Below, piece after piece: positions 62,160-64,000 of a stretch of DNA of 64,000 nt. The first letter of the stretch is position 1, and every line of letters starts with the position of its first letter. The notes beneath the pieces are model-generated. The model saw nothing but the letters and a program-made list of their open reading frames with translations. It made no database searches and was not told the origin of the DNA. Source of the DNA: Rhizobium sp. 007 (GTDB taxonomy: Bacteria > Pseudomonadota > Alphaproteobacteria > Rhizobiales > Rhizobiaceae); assembly GCF_015353075.1 (NCBI RefSeq), contig NZ_CP064188.1:1860001-1924000 (forward strand). Direction: 5' to 3'. The translations under genes and the position numbers were made by a program.

Positions 62160-63608
62160 TCAACCAGACATCACCTTGGGCAGAGAGACAGACGCCCGCA
62201 ACCCCGGCCACTTCTGCGCCGGCCGATTCTGGGAAAGTACGATATCTCCACCGTGGTGGCGGACGATGGCTCGGGCGATCGAAAGCCCCAGCCCGACGCC
62301 GCCAGTCTCGCGGCTGCGCGACTGCTCGAGGCGGAAGAAGGGCGCGAACACCTGTTCGGTTGCGTTTTGGGGAATCCCGGGGCCGTCGTCCTCGACGACG
62401 ATGTCGATCGTCGTAGGCGTATGAAAGAGATGGACCCTGGCCTCGCCGCCGTAACGGACCGCGTTTTCGACCAAGTTGCGGATGGCCCGGCGAAGGCCTT
62501 CGGGGCGGCAGCGATAGTTGATCTTCGCGCCTTCGGAAAATTCCACGTTCTGCCCTAGTTCCGCAAGGTCGTCACAAAGGCTTCCAACAAGCGCGTTGAG
62601 CTCGATCGTCCTGGTTTCCTCGACGGTCGCCTCCCCTCGTGCAAAGGCAAGCGTCGCCTCCGTCATCGTCTGGATTTCGTCAATCGTCGCCAGCATGCGT
62701 TGCTGTACGTCGGGATCCGAAACGAATTCGGCGCGCAGACGCAAGGATGTCAGCGGCGTGCGCAGGTCATGGCTGATCGCCGCAAGCATGCGCATCCGAT
62801 CCTCAACGAAACGATGCAGCCGCGACTGCATCCGATTGAACGCCTCCGCTGTCTGGCGGATGTCGTCGGGCCCGGATTCGGGCAGCTTCTCCACGGTCTC
62901 GCCCCGCCCAAGAGCCTCGGCGGCCGAGGCAAGCCCTCGCAGCGGCCGGGTAATGCGATTGGCAGTGAAGACACCGATGATCGAAAGAACAATCGCCGTT
63001 ATCCCGAGCGAGAACAGCGATTGCGAGTTCCAGAGCGTGCTCGGCATCACCTTGTGATAGGCGGAATTCAACCAGCTGCCGTCGCTGAGCCGGACGGCAA
63101 GCCCCATTCCGTTCGTTTGATCGAAATAGAGGAACTTCGCCGGATGCGGCAGGGACCATGGTCCAGACGCCAAGGTGGTCCAGTCATCCGAAGCGTTTGC
63201 AGCCGCGAAGAGGCCGGGTTCATAGCCAAGCTTCGCTGGCAGGTCCCTCGGCTGCACCTGCCAATTCCGACGTGAGTCGGGCAGGTTCGGCAATGGTTTT
63301 GCAAGCTGTGCTACTGCCACCGTCCGCCACTGGTCCGCATCGGCCGGATCGCCGGCGGAAATCCAGAAGCGCGAATAGCCTGTTCCACTGGCAAGCAGGA
63401 CGTCCTGGCGAAGGGGAACAGGCAGGGATTCGAGCAGCCTCGCAAGCGATGCGGTGCGGCTGAAGAACTCGCCCTTGGCGGCCGCCCGCAGGGCCTTGTC
63501 GCGCTCGTCCCAGGAGATAAGGAATGCAAGGGCCTGCGATATAACGAGCGCAAGCAGCATGAAGCCGATGAACTGGGCAGCAAGGCTCCTTTTCCACCAT
63601 CGCGTCAT
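62160..63608 (-). CDS. EnvZ-like membrane histidine kinase
   Basis: A 482-residue sensor kinase. Two membrane helices (AAQFIGFMLLALVISQALAFL near residue 10-30; LGITAIVLSIIGVFTA near 175-195) bracket a periplasmic sensor. A HAMP domain follows (NRITRPLRGLASAAEALGRG), then the H-box AAISHDLRTPLTSLRLRAEF, N-box NLVENAVRYGG, and G-boxes VEDDGPGIP and GLGLSIARAI. The start overlaps the response regulator stop by four bases. The signal is unknown. Confidence 0.9.
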   Translation of the reverse strand: MTRWWKRSLAAQFIGFMLLALVISQALAFLISWDERDKALRAAAKGEFFSRTASLARLLESLPVPLRQDVLLASGTGYSRFWISAGDPADADQWRTVAVAQLAKPLPNLPDSRRNWQVQPRDLPAKLGYEPGLFAAANASDDWTTLASGPWSLPHPAKFLYFDQTNGMGLAVRLSDGSWLNSAYHKVMPSTLWNSQSLFSLGITAIVLSIIGVFTANRITRPLRGLASAAEALGRGETVEKLPESGPDDIRQTAEAFNRMQSRLHRFVEDRMRMLAAISHDLRTPLTSLRLRAEFVSDPDVQQRMLATIDEIQTMTEATLAFARGEATVEETRTIELNALVGSLCDDLAELGQNVEFSEGAKINYRCRPEGLRRAIRNLVENAVRYGGEARVHLFHTPTTIDIVVEDDGPGIPQNATEQVFAPFFRLEQSRSRETGGVGLGLSIARAIVRHHGGDIVLSQNRPAQKWPGLRASVSLPKVMSG

Positions 63609-64000
63609 CCGGATGCCACCTCCGCAGAAAAGCTGTAGCCGCCACCCCAATGGGTCTTGATGATGGCGGGATTCTTCGGATCGAACTCGATCTTCTTGCG
63701 CAACCGGCTGACCTGGTTGTCGATGCTGCGATCGAAAAAATCAGCGGTGCGGCCGACGGTCAGATCGAGAAGCTGGTCGCGGCTGAGGACGAGGCCCGGA
63801 TGTTCCAGGAAGGCCTTTAGCAGGCGAAACTCCGCGGTGCTGAGCGCGATACCGACGCCGTCCTCGCCGATGAGTTCCCGGCGCCCGACATCGAGCCGCC
63901 ATTGATCGAAGGTCACGGTTTTCGCCTTGATCGTCTCGCGCTGCTGCGGCGGCAGGCTATTGACCCTGCGCAGCACCGCCCTGATGCGCGCCAGAAGCTC
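63605..64000 (-). CDS. OmpR-type response regulator (C-terminal part, runs off the window)
   Basis: The frame is open to the right edge and gives 131 residues. ELLARIRAVLRR marks the end of the receiver; the winged-helix DNA-binding domain follows with LSTAEFRLLKAFLEHPGLVL, SRDQLLDLTVGR, RSIDNQVSRLRKKIE and THWGGGYSFSAEV. The receiver with its aspartate lies beyond 64000. It is coupled to the histidine kinase by a four-base overlap. Confidence 0.9.
   Translation of the reverse strand, partial: ELLARIRAVLRRVNSLPPQQRETIKAKTVTFDQWRLDVGRRELIGEDGVGIALSTAEFRLLKAFLEHPGLVLSRDQLLDLTVGRTADFFDRSIDNQVSRLRKKIEFDPKNPAIIKTHWGGGYSFSAEVASG

Overview
The window looks like a replicon of a Rhizobiaceae bacterium (Rhizobium/Sinorhizobium/Agrobacterium type). 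The evidence is a complete rhizobial erythritol locus (eryEFG, eryABCD, deoR, tpiB, rpiB), two SyrB-like proteins, an ExoD-family fragment, a high-GC coding style, and many small proteins of rhizobial type. No rRNA, tRNA, CRISPR array or intact insertion sequence was seen. The density of broken genes (DUF983, DUF6481-like, AbiEii-like, TerC, dinB, an MalK/UgpC-type ATPase, a gene fusion) suggests an accessory region, possibly a large plasmid or chromid. That last point is inference.

Layout. 0-5.6 kb: L,D-transpeptidase, DUF983 pseudogene, FMN-dependent lactate-type dehydrogenase, a gene-poor stretch with three DnaA-box-like motifs and a candidate sRNA terminator, and a secreted protein of unknown function. 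5.6-10 kb: an amino-acid type ABC transporter whose permease is fused in frame to the C-terminal part of a homocysteine S-methyltransferase, a divergent Lrp-type regulator, and a PheC-like periplasmic protein. 10.4-28.3 kb: the polyol region. Erythritol would enter through EryEFG (with a DUF2291 protein). EryA phosphorylates it, EryB oxidises it, and EryC, TpiB and RpiB isomerise the product to erythrose 4-phosphate; EryD and a DeoR protein regulate. Beside it lies a second DeoR-FGGY kinase-GlpD-like dehydrogenase operon, convergent with a class II aldolase, which reads like a second polyol route using the same transporter.

28.3-52 kb: a mosaic of small genes and accessory functions: cold-shock protein, cupin, MFS efflux pump, pirin, DUF1206 protein, Tat-type aldo/keto reductase with DUF6064, two SyrB-like proteins, DUF983, a MocR-type regulator, a LysR regulator, an epimerase-like protein, a LysE exporter, and a LolD-type ATPase/FtsX-like permease/AttH-like protein operon. 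Two copies of a roughly 140-bp repeat in the same orientation (35.28 and 43.03 kb) bracket about 7.7 kb of this section.

52-64 kb: an L,D-transpeptidase overlapping an OmpA-domain lipoprotein; a soluble GAF histidine kinase with a NarL-type regulator, divergent from a ribose-family sugar ABC transporter plus SMP-30 lactonase operon; a decayed sugar-ABC ATPase; and an EnvZ-like kinase with the C-terminal part of its OmpR-type partner, which runs off the right end.
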